Below, piece by piece: positions 20,443 through 29,074 of a stretch of DNA of 64,000 nt. The stretch covers positions 1-64,000 of the forward strand of contig NZ_QYBB01000018.1 of the NCBI RefSeq assembly GCF_004137685.1. Direction: 5' to 3'. The notes under the pieces are model-generated. The model saw only the letters and a list, made by a program, of their open reading frames with translations. It was not told the origin of the DNA and did no database searches. Within the stretch, counting starts at the first letter, position 1. Each line of letters begins with the position of its first letter. Position numbers and translations under genes: made by a program. The stretch comes from Lichenibacterium minor (GTDB taxonomy: Bacteria > Pseudomonadota > Alphaproteobacteria > Rhizobiales > Beijerinckiaceae).

Positions 20443-21030
20443 GTGGTGATCCTGGGGCTGACGGGTTCGATCGGCATGGGCAAGTCGACCACCGCGGCGA
20501 TGTTCCGCGACGCCGGCGTGCCGGTGTTCGACGCCGACGCCGCCGTCCACGCGCTGTACCGCGGCGCCGCCGTGGCGGCGATCGAGGCGGCCTTCCCGGG
20601 GGTGGCGACGGGCGGCGCCGTCGACCGCGAGCTGCTGCGCCAGCGGGTGCTCGACGACCCTTCCGTGCTGCGCCGGCTCGAAGCCATCGTGCACCCGCTG
20701 GTGCGGGCCGAGCGCGCCGCCTTTCTGGCGCGGGCGGAGGCCGCCGGGGCTCCGCTCGCGGTGCTCGACATTCCGCTGCTGTTCGAAACGGGGGGCGACG
20801 CCGAGGTGGACGTCGTGGCGGTGGTGACGGCGCCCGAGGCTGTGCAGAAGGCGCGCGTGCTCCTCCGCCCCGGCATGACCGAGGCGCGGCTTTCCGCTAT
20901 CCTCGCCCGGCAGGTGCCCGACGCCGAGAAGCGCGCCCGCGCGCGCTTCGTGATCGACACCGGCGCGGGCATGGCGGCCGCGCGGGCGCGGGTCGCGGCC
21001 GTGATCGCCGCGCTGGCGAAGGATGGATGA
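20443..21030 (+). CDS. coaE: dephospho-CoA kinase
   Basis: Phosphorylates the ribose 3'-OH of dephospho-CoA, the last step of coenzyme A synthesis. The 195-residue protein begins with the P-loop [12 protein letters not shown] and has [10 protein letters not shown], the CoA-binding HPLVRAE segment, and [13 protein letters not shown] 20443 gives MVILGLTGS; the next codon, GTG 20446, is equally possible. The stop overlaps the dnaQ start by four bases. In many alphaproteobacteria coaE lies between aroE and dnaQ; here aroE is replaced by a divergent TPP enzyme gene. Confidence 0.94.
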   Translation: MVILGLTGSIGMGKSTTAAMFRDAGVPVFDADAAVHALYRGAAVAAIEAAFPGVATGGAVDRELLRQRVLDDPSVLRRLEAIVHPLVRAERAAFLARAEAAGAPLAVLDIPLLFETGGDAEVDVVAVVTAPEAVQKARVLLRPGMTEARLSAILARQVPDAEKRARARFVIDTGAGMAAARARVAAVIAALAKDG

Positions 21031-21749
21031 GGCTGATGCGCGAGATCGTGCTCGACACCGAGACCACCGGCCTCGACCCCAAGACGGGGGACCGGCTCTG
21101 CGAGATCGCCGGCATCGAGATCATCAACCACATCCCCACCGGCAACCGCTACCACGTCTTCATCGACCCCCAGCGCGACATGCCGGAGGGCGCCTTCAAG
21201 GTGCACGGGCTGTCGGCCGAGTTCCTGGCGGGGCACCCGGTCTTCGCCGTCCAGGTCGACGGCTTCCTGGACTTCGTGCGCGGCGCGAAGCTGGTGATCC
21301 ACAACGCCGAATTCGACATGCGCTTCATCAACCACGAGCTCGGGCTGCTGAAGAAGCCGCCGATCCCGATGGACGACGTGATCGACACGCTCGCCATGGC
21401 GCGTCGCCGCCACCCCGGCGCGCCGAACTCGCTCGACGCGCTCTGCGCCCGCTACAAGATCGACACGTCGAAGCGCGTGAAGCACGGCGCCATGATCGAC
21501 GTCGAGCTGCTGGCGGAGGTCTACGCCGAGCTGTCGGGCGGCCGGCAGACGAGCTTCGGCCTGGGCCCCCGCGCCGCCGTGCAGGCGACGGCCGGGGCGG
21601 TGGCGGCCCCGCTGCGCCGCTCCGTCCCCCTGCCCCCGTCCGTCACGGCCGAGGAGGACGCCGCGCATGCGGCCTTCGTCGACGGCATGGGGCCGAAGGC
21701 GATCTGGATGAAATACGGGATGGGCGCCGAGGAGCGGAAAGCGGGATAG
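21027..21749 (+). CDS. dnaQ: DNA polymerase III epsilon subunit (3'-5' exonuclease)
   Basis: The proofreading exonuclease of the replicative polymerase. The 240-residue protein has the DEDDh motifs: Exo I DTETTGLD (Asp10, Glu12), Exo II with [11 protein letters not shown], and Exo III with the [14 protein letters not shown] stretch (HxAxxD). After about residue 185 there is a Pro/Ala-rich linker and a C-terminal helix region expected to bind the alpha subunit. The start ATG overlaps the coaE stop; a second ATG three codons in is the alternative. Gene pair coaE-dnaQ is a known conserved order. Confidence 0.95.
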   Translation: MRLMREIVLDTETTGLDPKTGDRLCEIAGIEIINHIPTGNRYHVFIDPQRDMPEGAFKVHGLSAEFLAGHPVFAVQVDGFLDFVRGAKLVIHNAEFDMRFINHELGLLKKPPIPMDDVIDTLAMARRRHPGAPNSLDALCARYKIDTSKRVKHGAMIDVELLAEVYAELSGGRQTSFGLGPRAAVQATAGAVAAPLRRSVPLPPSVTAEEDAAHAAFVDGMGPKAIWMKYGMGAEERKAG

Positions 21750-22004
21750 GGTCCACCCGGACCCGCCCCGTCCGGCGGCACGACGTGGCGGCGCCGATCG
21801 GTTTCGGCGAGCCCGCAGGCAGTCAGGCTTCGGCGTCGCGCCGGGAGGGGCGGATGCGCGAGGCGGGGATTACGACCGCCCCTCCACCCGCTGCCCGCAT
21901 GGCGACCGGTCCCGACGCCGGGCATCGCCGGGGCGGACGTGCCGAAGCATGATCGCCCATCGAACCCGCGGTTCCTGTTCGCACCGCAACGGGTGAGGGT
22001 CCGT

Positions 22005-24464
22005 CTACACCGGAAGCACGAGTTCGCCCTGTCGTGCCACGGTCGCGACGAAGCGGCGATCGTCCGCCGACAGGCCGGCGCGCAACGCATACTCGCCCGG
22101 CGAAACGATCCAGCCCGATCTCCGGGTGCAGTACCAGGCGAAGTCGCGCGGATCGAGCCGCAACACGACATCGCCGGTCTCCCCGGGCGAAAGATCGATG
22201 CGGGTGAAGGCCTTGAGTTCGCTGGGCGGGCGCTCCACGGGGGCCGCGTCGGGGGACACGTAGACCTGCACGACCTGTGATCCCTTTCGCTGTCCACGGT
22301 TGGCGAGGGTCACGCGCAGCGCCACCGTCGCGCTTGCCGAGAAGGTGTCGCCCTCGACCACCATCGCCTCGATGTCGATCGCCGCGTAGCCGAGCCCATG
22401 GCCGAACGGAAACAGGGGCGCGATGGCGTTCGCCTCGTGGTGGCGGTAGCCGACGAGCAGCCCTTCGGCGTACCGCACGCGCCCCTCGACGCCGGGATAG
22501 GACAGCCCGCCGCCCCCCTGGGTCTGCGTATCGTCGAGGCGATGCGGGAAGCTTTGCGGCAGCCGCCCGCCCGGCTCGACGTGGCCGAGGAGGACGTCGG
22601 CTACGGCGTGGCCGGCTTCCTGTCCGGGATACCAGGCCTGCACGACCGCGGACACCTTCCCGACCCACGGCATCTCGACCGGACCGCCGGTCTGGAGGAC
22701 GACGACCGTGCGCTCGGCGACGGCAGCCACCGCCTCGATCAACTCGTTCTGCCGGCCCGGCAAGGTCATGGAGGGGAGATCGGCGCCCTCGCTGTCCCAC
22801 TCGCCGTTGCGCCCGACGCAGAGGACGGCGACCTGCGCTTCGGCGGCGACCCGTACGGCTTCCGCGATCTCCGCGTCCGCCATCGGGAGGCCGATGCCGA
22901 CATGGTAGGCGGAAAACGCCATCAGCGTGGTTTCGACCGGTTGAAACAGGATGACGATCTCGCAGGACCGGCCGACCGCCATCTCGACCTCGCCGATCCG
23001 CTCGTCGCAGCCTTCCTCGAAGAACGTCGATCCGCGCGTCCAGCTTTCCCAGGCCTCGACCACCTCGCACCCATCCACGAGCACGCGCGCGCGGCCTGCG
23101 GCGTAGACGCCGATGCGGTGGCGCCCATCCGCCTCCGGCACGTAACGCCCGGTGATCCGCAGCGAGAAGCGCTTCGGGTCGACCCTGCCGCCCGCGGGGG
23201 CGTCGATCATCATGGCGTGGGCCACCGCCAACGTCTCGACATGGACGGGCGTGCCCGAGAAATCGTCGTTGGCGAACCATTCGGCCCTCAGCGGGCCGGC
23301 GAGTTCGGGCGCATATCGATGGTTGTCGCAACCCGGCGCGAACAGAAGCGCGCCTTCGCCGACCGCCGCGGCGAGGCCTTCCCACGGCGAAACCTGCCGG
23401 TGAGCCTTCAACTGGGAGGAACCGCCCCCCATGCAGCGGGCCGCCTTGGCGTTGGGCCCGATCACGGCGATCTTTCCGACGCCGGCCAAGGGGAGCGTCC
23501 CGTCGTTGGTGAGGAGAACCGTGCCGCGCGCGCCCGCGCGTCGGATCAAGGCGCGTGTGGCCTCACGCTCGACGGCCTTCTCCTCGTGCGGCCGCGCGTC
23601 CTGCAGGGCACCGGTGCGCTGCATGAGGCGCAGCATGTTCAGGGCAGCCTGCCGAACCGCGTCCCGGGGCACGGTTCCGGCCTCGACGGCGCGCACGAGA
23701 GCCGCGCCACGGTCGCGGGTCGGTCCGGGCATCTCCAGGTCGAGGCCCGCCCGCATCGTTTCGGCGGTGGAATGGGAACCGAACCAGTCGCTCATGACGA
23801 CGCCGTCGAACCCCCATTGGCGGCGCAGCACGTCGGTGAGCAGCCAGCCGTGCTCGGAGGTGAAGGTCCCGTTCAGCCGGTTGTAGCTCGACATCACGGC
23901 CCACGCGTGGGCTTCCTTCACGGCGGCCTCGAAGGGCACCAGGTAGAGTTCGCGAAGCGTGCGCTCGTCCACCTCGGACGACATGGTGGTGCGCTGGAAC
24001 TCGCTTTCGTTGGCCACGAAATGCTTCACCGTCGCGCCGACCCGCTGGCCTTGCAGGCCGCCGATGTAGGCCACCGCGAGCGCGGCCGTGAGGACCGGAT
24101 CCTCCGCGTAGCATTCGAAGTTGCGCCCGTTCAGCGCACCGCGCTGCAGGTTGACCGTGGGCCCGAGGAGCACGTGGGCTCCCTTGTCCTTCACCTCTTC
24201 GGCGAGCGCGGCGCCGATCTCGGACAGAAGGGACCGGTCCCAGGTGGCACCGAGCGAAATCCCGACCGGAAAGGCGGCGGCGCTGATCGCGCCGATCCAG
24301 GAACCGGCGCCCCGGGCCCCGTTGGGTCCGTCCGTCACGCGGAGGCTTCCGATGCCGAGCCGCCCGATGGCCGGGGTGGACCAGAAATCGGCGCCCGACA
24401 GCAGGCTGACCTGCTCCTCCAGCGTCAAGCCGTCCACAAGGGTCGCGGGGGTCATGTCGGTCAC
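22005..24464 (-). CDS. GH3 family beta-glycosidase with PA14 insert
   Basis: An 819-residue glycoside hydrolase family 3 enzyme, cytoplasmic (no signal peptide). The N-terminal TIM-barrel has KH at 147-148 and the nucleophile Asp226 in GVVMSDWFG; the second alpha/beta sandwich carries AVLCVGRNGEWDSEGADL with the likely acid/base Glu, the PA14 carbohydrate-binding domain is inserted at about residues 395-520, and a fibronectin-III-like domain (VSPDAAPVERP...SPGEY) ends the protein. This layout is common in enzymes splitting plant-type beta-linked oligosaccharides. I chose GTG 24464 because GGAGAG lies 8 bases before it; ATG 24455 is too far from it. It is the last gene of a transporter operon. 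Confidence 0.93.
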   Translation of the reverse strand: MTDMTPATLVDGLTLEEQVSLLSGADFWSTPAIGRLGIGSLRVTDGPNGARGAGSWIGAISAAAFPVGISLGATWDRSLLSEIGAALAEEVKDKGAHVLLGPTVNLQRGALNGRNFECYAEDPVLTAALAVAYIGGLQGQRVGATVKHFVANESEFQRTTMSSEVDERTLRELYLVPFEAAVKEAHAWAVMSSYNRLNGTFTSEHGWLLTDVLRRQWGFDGVVMSDWFGSHSTAETMRAGLDLEMPGPTRDRGAALVRAVEAGTVPRDAVRQAALNMLRLMQRTGALQDARPHEEKAVEREATRALIRRAGARGTVLLTNDGTLPLAGVGKIAVIGPNAKAARCMGGGSSQLKAHRQVSPWEGLAAAVGEGALLFAPGCDNHRYAPELAGPLRAEWFANDDFSGTPVHVETLAVAHAMMIDAPAGGRVDPKRFSLRITGRYVPEADGRHRIGVYAAGRARVLVDGCEVVEAWESWTRGSTFFEEGCDERIGEVEMAVGRSCEIVILFQPVETTLMAFSAYHVGIGLPMADAEIAEAVRVAAEAQVAVLCVGRNGEWDSEGADLPSMTLPGRQNELIEAVAAVAERTVVVLQTGGPVEMPWVGKVSAVVQAWYPGQEAGHAVADVLLGHVEPGGRLPQSFPHRLDDTQTQGGGGLSYPGVEGRVRYAEGLLVGYRHHEANAIAPLFPFGHGLGYAAIDIEAMVVEGDTFSASATVALRVTLANRGQRKGSQVVQVYVSPDAAPVERPPSELKAFTRIDLSPGETGDVVLRLDPRDFAWYCTRRSGWIVSPGEYALRAGLSADDRRFVATVARQGELVLPV

Positions 24465-24567
24465 GAGAGCTCTCTCCGCAGCATGGGGGGGCGACCGGGG
24501 AAACCCTGTGAGGCCCCGGCGCGGTCGTCGTGGTCGAGACGATGGAAGGCTCGAGCGGAATGCCGGC

Positions 24568-25662
24568 TCAGACGCGCTCGCCGGTGGCGGCGTCGAACAC
24601 GGACAGGCGCGCGGGATCGAAGGTGAAGCGCAGCGTCTGCCCGACCTCGAAGACGCGCTCGCCGTCGACCCGCACCGACATGGGCTGGCCGCCCAGTTCG
24701 GTCCACAGCAGCGTGTCGGCGCCCATGGGCTCCACGACGGCGACGCGCCCGTCGAAAGCGTAGCCGGATGCGGCGCCGGCCACCGACACATGCTCGGGCC
24801 GCACCCCCAGTGTCACCGGCGCGCCCGGATCCCGGGAGCCGTCGGCGAAGGCATAGCCGGAAAGGGGGATGCGGACCTGGCCGAGGACGAAGACGTCCCC
24901 GTCGAGGCGCCCGTCGAAGAAGCTCATGGCCGGCGACCCGATGAAGGCTGCGACGAACCTGTTCACGGGCCGCTGGTAGACCTCGATGGGGGGTGCGAGC
25001 TGTTGAATGACGCCCCCTTTCATGACGGCGATCCGGTCGGCGAGCGTCAAGGCCTCGATCTGGTCGTGGGTGACGTAGATCATCGTGTTGCCGAGGCTCT
25101 GGTGGAGGCGCTTGATCTCCACCCGCAGTTCCGCGCGGAGCTTGGCGTCGAGGTTGGACAAGGGCTCGTCGAAGAGGAACACATCCACCTCGCGCACGAG
25201 CGCCCGGCCGATGGCGACACGCTGGCGCTGGCCGCCAGACAATTCGGCAGGCTTGCGCTGCAGGAGGGGGTCGAGCTGAAGCATCCGCGAGGCTTTCTCG
25301 ACGCGTCGCGCGATCTCACCCTTCGGAACGCCGTTCATGCGCAGTCCGAACGACAGGTTCTCGGCCACGCTCATGCGGGGGTAAAGGGCGTAGGATTGGA
25401 ACACCATTCCGATCCCGCGGTCCTTGGGCTCGGCGAAGGTGACGTCCTTGCCCGAGATGGAGATCTCGCCGCCGGACACGTCCAGGAGGCCCGCGATGGC
25501 ATTGAGCAATGTGGACTTGCCGCAGCCCGAAGGCCCGAGAAGCACGAGGAACTCGCCGCGCCGGATCTCCAGGTCGAGGTCCTCAATGGCCGTATGACCG
25601 CCGTATCGGATCTGCAGGTCGCGAACGACAACGCTCGGGGCAGGCCTCGATGAGTTCGTCAT
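24568..25662 (-). CDS. carbohydrate ABC transporter ATPase (UgpC/MsmX type)
   Basis: A 364-residue ATPase of the CUT1 sugar-importer group. It has Walker A GPSGCGKST, Q-loop FQSYALYP, signature LSGGQRQR, Walker B VFLFDEPLSNLD and switch His in VTHDQIEAL, then the C-terminal TOBE/MalK-like regulatory domain (GVRPEHVSV). The ATG lies two bases after the permease stop codon, so it is translated from the same mRNA. It powers the two permeases encoded directly upstream. Substrate not determined; the GH3 gene 103 bases downstream suggests a beta-glycoside oligosaccharide. Confidence 0.94.
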   Translation of the reverse strand: MTNSSRPAPSVVVRDLQIRYGGHTAIEDLDLEIRRGEFLVLLGPSGCGKSTLLNAIAGLLDVSGGEISISGKDVTFAEPKDRGIGMVFQSYALYPRMSVAENLSFGLRMNGVPKGEIARRVEKASRMLQLDPLLQRKPAELSGGQRQRVAIGRALVREVDVFLFDEPLSNLDAKLRAELRVEIKRLHQSLGNTMIYVTHDQIEALTLADRIAVMKGGVIQQLAPPIEVYQRPVNRFVAAFIGSPAMSFFDGRLDGDVFVLGQVRIPLSGYAFADGSRDPGAPVTLGVRPEHVSVAGAASGYAFDGRVAVVEPMGADTLLWTELGGQPMSVRVDGERVFEVGQTLRFTFDPARLSVFDAATGERV

Positions 25663-25664
25663 GA

Positions 25665-26570
25665 TCAACCCTTGACACCGCCGGCCGCGATGCCGCGCAC
25701 GAACCAACGACCGGACAGGAAGTAGACAGCGAGGGGGAGCAGCGCAGTCAGGATCGTCGCGGCCATGTTGACGTTGTAGAGCTTTTCGCCCTGCGACGAA
25801 TTCACGACGTTGTTGAGAAGCACCGTCATCGGCAGGTTGTCACGACCGGCGAAGACGAGACCGAGGATGAAGTCGTTCCAGATGCCCGTGATCTGGAGGA
25901 TGGCCGCCACCACGAGCGCCGGGGTCGACATCGGCAGAACCACGTAGAAGAAGATCTGCCAGAACCCAGCGCCGTCGACGCGCGCAGCCTTGAACAGGTC
26001 GACCGGCAGGCTGGAATAGTAGTTTCGAAACAACAACGTCATCACCGGAAGGCCGAAGATGACGTGGACCAGGACGATGCCGGCCAAGCTCCCATAGATC
26101 CCGACGGCCGAAAACAAGCGGACCAGGGGATAGATGAAGACCTGGTAGGGCATGAAGGCGCCCAGGAGGAGCGCGGCGAAGAGGACGTTGCCGCCCCGTA
26201 TCCTTCGATGCGAGAGCGCATATCCGGTCACGGCTCCCAAGACGATCGATAAAGCGACGGAAGGGACGAGGATCCGCAGCGAGTTGAAGAAGCCGTCCGA
26301 GATGCCGGTGCATTTCAGCCCCGTGCAGGCTTCGCTCCAGGCCGCGGTCCAGGCCTTGAGGCTGGGCGAGGCCGGCAGGGCGAAGATGCCGCCTTGCCGG
26401 ATCTCGTCCATGGACTTCAGCGAGGTCACCGTCATGATGTAGAGCGGCGTGATGAAGAACAGCGCCGCGACCGCGAGGGCGGCATAGAGCGCCACGCGTC
26501 CGGCGATGGGCCGGCGCGGCCTCGCGACGGGCGTGCCGGTCGGCACGGGGGCCGAAGCGGCGGCCCTCAC
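25665..26570 (-). CDS. carbohydrate ABC transporter permease (MalG type)
   Basis: A 301-residue inner-membrane permease with six predicted helices and the EAA loop that docks the ATPase (VDLFKAARVDGAGFWQIFF). The first helix (ALYAALAVAALFFITPLYIM) follows a 25-residue cytoplasmic tail. GTG 26570 overlaps the stop codon of the preceding permease (GTGA), which supports this start. It is the second of two permeases of the sugar importer in this operon. Confidence 0.93.
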   Translation of the reverse strand: MRAAASAPVPTGTPVARPRRPIAGRVALYAALAVAALFFITPLYIMTVTSLKSMDEIRQGGIFALPASPSLKAWTAAWSEACTGLKCTGISDGFFNSLRILVPSVALSIVLGAVTGYALSHRRIRGGNVLFAALLLGAFMPYQVFIYPLVRLFSAVGIYGSLAGIVLVHVIFGLPVMTLLFRNYYSSLPVDLFKAARVDGAGFWQIFFYVVLPMSTPALVVAAILQITGIWNDFILGLVFAGRDNLPMTVLLNNVVNSSQGEKLYNVNMAATILTALLPLAVYFLSGRWFVRGIAAGGVKG

Positions 26571-27457
26571 GCGTGGCCTCCCGCGCGGTGCGCCTTGAAA
26601 TATTCCTGGTAGAGCCAGGGTGCCAGGGCGGCCAGCACCGTGACGAACATGACGGAGGAAGCGGCCGTGGCGAGCCCGATGTTCTGGCGCGTGAACAGGT
26701 AGTCCATCACGAACTTGGCCGGCACGATCGTGGCGTTGCCGGGCCCCCCGTTGGTCAGGGCGACCACGAGGTCGTAGGCCTTCACGACGGCGACGGACAG
26801 CAGCACGACCGACGTGACGACCACGGGCCGAAGCAGCGGCAGGACGATCGACATGTAGACGCGCCACGTGGGGATGCCCTCGATGCGCGCGGCCTTCCAC
26901 AGATCCTCGTCGACGCCGCGGAGCCCGGCCAGCATGAGCGCCATCACGAGGCCCGACGATTGCCAGACGCCCGCGATCACGAGCGCGTAGATCGCCATGT
27001 CGCGCTGAACGACCCAGTCGAAGGTGAATGAGGTCCAGCCCATCCCGCGCACGCTGGCTTGGATGCCGAGCGAAGGATTCATCATCCACTGCCAGACTAG
27101 GCCGGTGACGATGAAGCTGATGGCGTAGGGATAAAGGAAGACGGTCCGCAGCAGGTCCTCGCAACGGACCTTCTGGTCGATGAAGGCGGCGAGGAGGAAG
27201 CCGATCACCAGGCTCCCACCCACGAAGAGCAGGCCGAAGGTCACGAGGTTGCGCGCCGACAGGATCCAACGCGCATCGGAAAACAGGCGCGCATACTGCT
27301 CGAGGCCGATGAAGTCGCTCACCGGCAGGAGCCTGGAATCCGTGAAGGAGATGCAGACCGTCCAGACCATCGTGCCTGCATAGGCGAAGACCACGATGAG
27401 GAGCGCGGGCAAGAGGGCGAGGAGAGGAGCGATATCGTGCCGCCTCGATTGAGCCAT
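26567..27457 (-). CDS. carbohydrate ABC transporter permease (MalF type)
   Basis: A 296-residue inner-membrane permease with six hydrophobic helices and the EAA-loop equivalent DEDLWKAARIEGIPTWRVY. It forms the channel with the gene that overlaps its 3' end. Start ATG 27457 (MAQSRRHD); the frame continues upstream but that part is low-complexity Ala/Pro sequence. A weak GGTGA precedes it. The 226-base gap to the substrate-binding protein gene upstream contains no other gene and may hold a hairpin that lowers downstream expression, as in many sugar importers. Confidence 0.92.
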   Translation of the reverse strand: MAQSRRHDIAPLLALLPALLIVVFAYAGTMVWTVCISFTDSRLLPVSDFIGLEQYARLFSDARWILSARNLVTFGLLFVGGSLVIGFLLAAFIDQKVRCEDLLRTVFLYPYAISFIVTGLVWQWMMNPSLGIQASVRGMGWTSFTFDWVVQRDMAIYALVIAGVWQSSGLVMALMLAGLRGVDEDLWKAARIEGIPTWRVYMSIVLPLLRPVVVTSVVLLSVAVVKAYDLVVALTNGGPGNATIVPAKFVMDYLFTRQNIGLATAASSVMFVTVLAALAPWLYQEYFKAHRAGGHA

Positions 27458-27683
27458 GACGTCGATCACCGCAGGAAGGGGTGGAAGGGGGGCGGGGAAC
27501 GCCGCTGCCGGGACAAAGCCGGCCGCGACCGCGGCATGGCGAAGACTTCGGGCGCCGCCTGCCGCCATGGGACCCGTGGACAGGGTTCGACGCGGCGTCC
27601 ACGGGATCGCGCGGGATGGTCCCGAAGACCTCGGGTTCAGGCGGCGAAGCGCACGCCGCCGTTTCGGCTCGCGGTCGCGCGCG

Positions 27684-28937
27684 TCAGTGCGCCGACCTGA
27701 TGACGCCCGCGAACGTTTCGACGAAGCTCTTCGCGTCGGCGCCCGGCGTGTTCCAGAACTCGGTCACGGCATCCTGCACCGCCCCCAACGTGTCGGCCGT
27801 GAGGAGGAAGTAGTTGGACGGAACCTGGTTGGCGGGATCGCGCACCATGGCGATCCCCACCTGTGCGCAGGGATCCATCGAACTCGTGTCGACGTCGATG
27901 CGCACAGGGATCGAACCCTTTCGCTTGTTGAACTCGAGTTGCGTGACAGGGTCGAGCATGGTTTTCGCGAGCAGGGCCTGCGCGGCGGTGGGCGTCGCCC
28001 CCGGCCCCAGCTTGGGGAACACGAAGACGTCTCCGCCCATCAGGTAGCCCGGCTTGCCCGGCATCAGGCTGCAGCCGACCTTGGGGCCGCCCGGCGCCAT
28101 GCCGGCGGCGTTGAATTCACCCTTGGCCCAATCACCCATGATCTGGAGGCCGGCGTGCCCGGCGATGACCATCGCGGTGGCGTCGTTCCAGGCTCGCCCG
28201 GGGGATCCCGGATCGACATAAGCCTTCATGCGCGCGAAGACCTCGACGGCCTCGCGGAACCGCGGTGAATGGACCGCCTCCAGGTCGTGGTCGCGGAACA
28301 CCTTCAGGAAGAGATCCTTGCCGCCTTGGCCGAGCAGGACCGCTTCGAACACGATCTCCTCCTGCCAGGCCTGCCCGCCCCAGGCGATCGGCACCACACC
28401 GGCGGCCTTCAGCTTGTCGAGGGCCGCGAACAGGGCGTCGAAGCTCGTCGGCACGTCCTGGATGCCGGCCTTGGCGAAGACGTCCTTGTTGTAGAACAGC
28501 CAGTTCTGGCCGTGGATGTTGATCGGCACGGCGAAGAACTTGCCGTTGCGCGTGGCCGCGGCCGCGATCGGCCCTGGAATGATCTTGGCCCAACCTTCGG
28601 CGACGGCCACGCCCGAAAGGTCGGCCAGAAGCCCCTGGCCGACGAGATCGTCGAACTGGCGGCCGGTGTTGAACTGGCTGGCGGCAGGCGGGTTTCCGCC
28701 CACGATGCGGTTGACGGCGGCAGCGCGGGCGTTGTCCGTGCCCGCCACGGCATTGTCGACCCATTTCCCACCCGCGGCGTCGAACCGGTCCGCGATGACC
28801 TTCACGGCGGCGGCCTCGCCGCCGGACGTCCACCAATGGATGACCTCGGCCGGGACCGCCTCCTGGGCCTCGGCGGCGAGAGGTGAAAGCGCGAAGCATG
28901 CACCGCACAACAGCGTTCGCCACAACGACTTCGACAT
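27684..28937 (-). CDS. carbohydrate ABC transporter substrate-binding protein
   Basis: A 417-residue periplasmic binding protein of the CUT1 family. Signal peptide with core TLLCGACFALSPLAA and cleavage near AEA-QE. The mature start EVIHWWTSGGEAAAVKVIAD is typical of this group, as is the FAVPINIHGQNWLFYNKDVF segment; Trp and Asp residues line the sugar site. It is the first gene of the operon with two permeases, an ATPase and a GH3 glycosidase. The 5' region holds a perfect LacI-type palindrome, so it is probably repressed by the divergent LacI regulator. Confidence 0.94.
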   Translation of the reverse strand: MSKSLWRTLLCGACFALSPLAAEAQEAVPAEVIHWWTSGGEAAAVKVIADRFDAAGGKWVDNAVAGTDNARAAAVNRIVGGNPPAASQFNTGRQFDDLVGQGLLADLSGVAVAEGWAKIIPGPIAAAATRNGKFFAVPINIHGQNWLFYNKDVFAKAGIQDVPTSFDALFAALDKLKAAGVVPIAWGGQAWQEEIVFEAVLLGQGGKDLFLKVFRDHDLEAVHSPRFREAVEVFARMKAYVDPGSPGRAWNDATAMVIAGHAGLQIMGDWAKGEFNAAGMAPGGPKVGCSLMPGKPGYLMGGDVFVFPKLGPGATPTAAQALLAKTMLDPVTQLEFNKRKGSIPVRIDVDTSSMDPCAQVGIAMVRDPANQVPSNYFLLTADTLGAVQDAVTEFWNTPGADAKSFVETFAGVIRSAH

Positions 28938-28978
28938 CCGTCCCCTCCCAGAGAGCGATTTCGGGCTCCGTGACGTTG

Positions 28979-28990
28979 CGTGACGTCACG
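28979..28990. promoter_or_regulatory. 12-bp palindrome CGTGACGTCACG
   Basis: A perfect inverted repeat between the sugar-operon start and the lacI-type gene, 42 bases upstream of the operon's first ATG. Its identity as a binding site is inferred from symmetry and location only. Confidence 0.4.
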
Positions 28991-28998
28991 TTGGCCTC

Positions 28999-29012
28999 TG
29001 TAAACGTTTACA
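28999..29012. promoter_or_regulatory. LacI-family operator TGTAAACGTTTACA
   Basis: A perfect 14-bp palindrome with central CG, the signature of LacI/GalR-family operators. It lies 61 bases upstream of the substrate-binding protein ATG and 62 bases upstream of the divergent regulator ATG, so one bound repressor could control both directions. No second copy was noticed in the window. Confidence 0.85.
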
Positions 29013-29019
29013 ACGTTAA

Positions 29020-29047
29020 TTGACCCTTGAAATTCCGCAAGGGTCAA
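29020..29047. repeat. 10-bp inverted repeat in the lacI leader
   Basis: TTGACCCTTG and CAAGGGTCAA form perfect arms around an 8-base spacer, ending 27 bases before the regulator start codon. It could be an mRNA hairpin in the leader or a second protein-binding site for autoregulation. Confidence 0.55.
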
Positions 29048-29074
29048 AATGGCGATACCTCGAGGGATCTGCAG

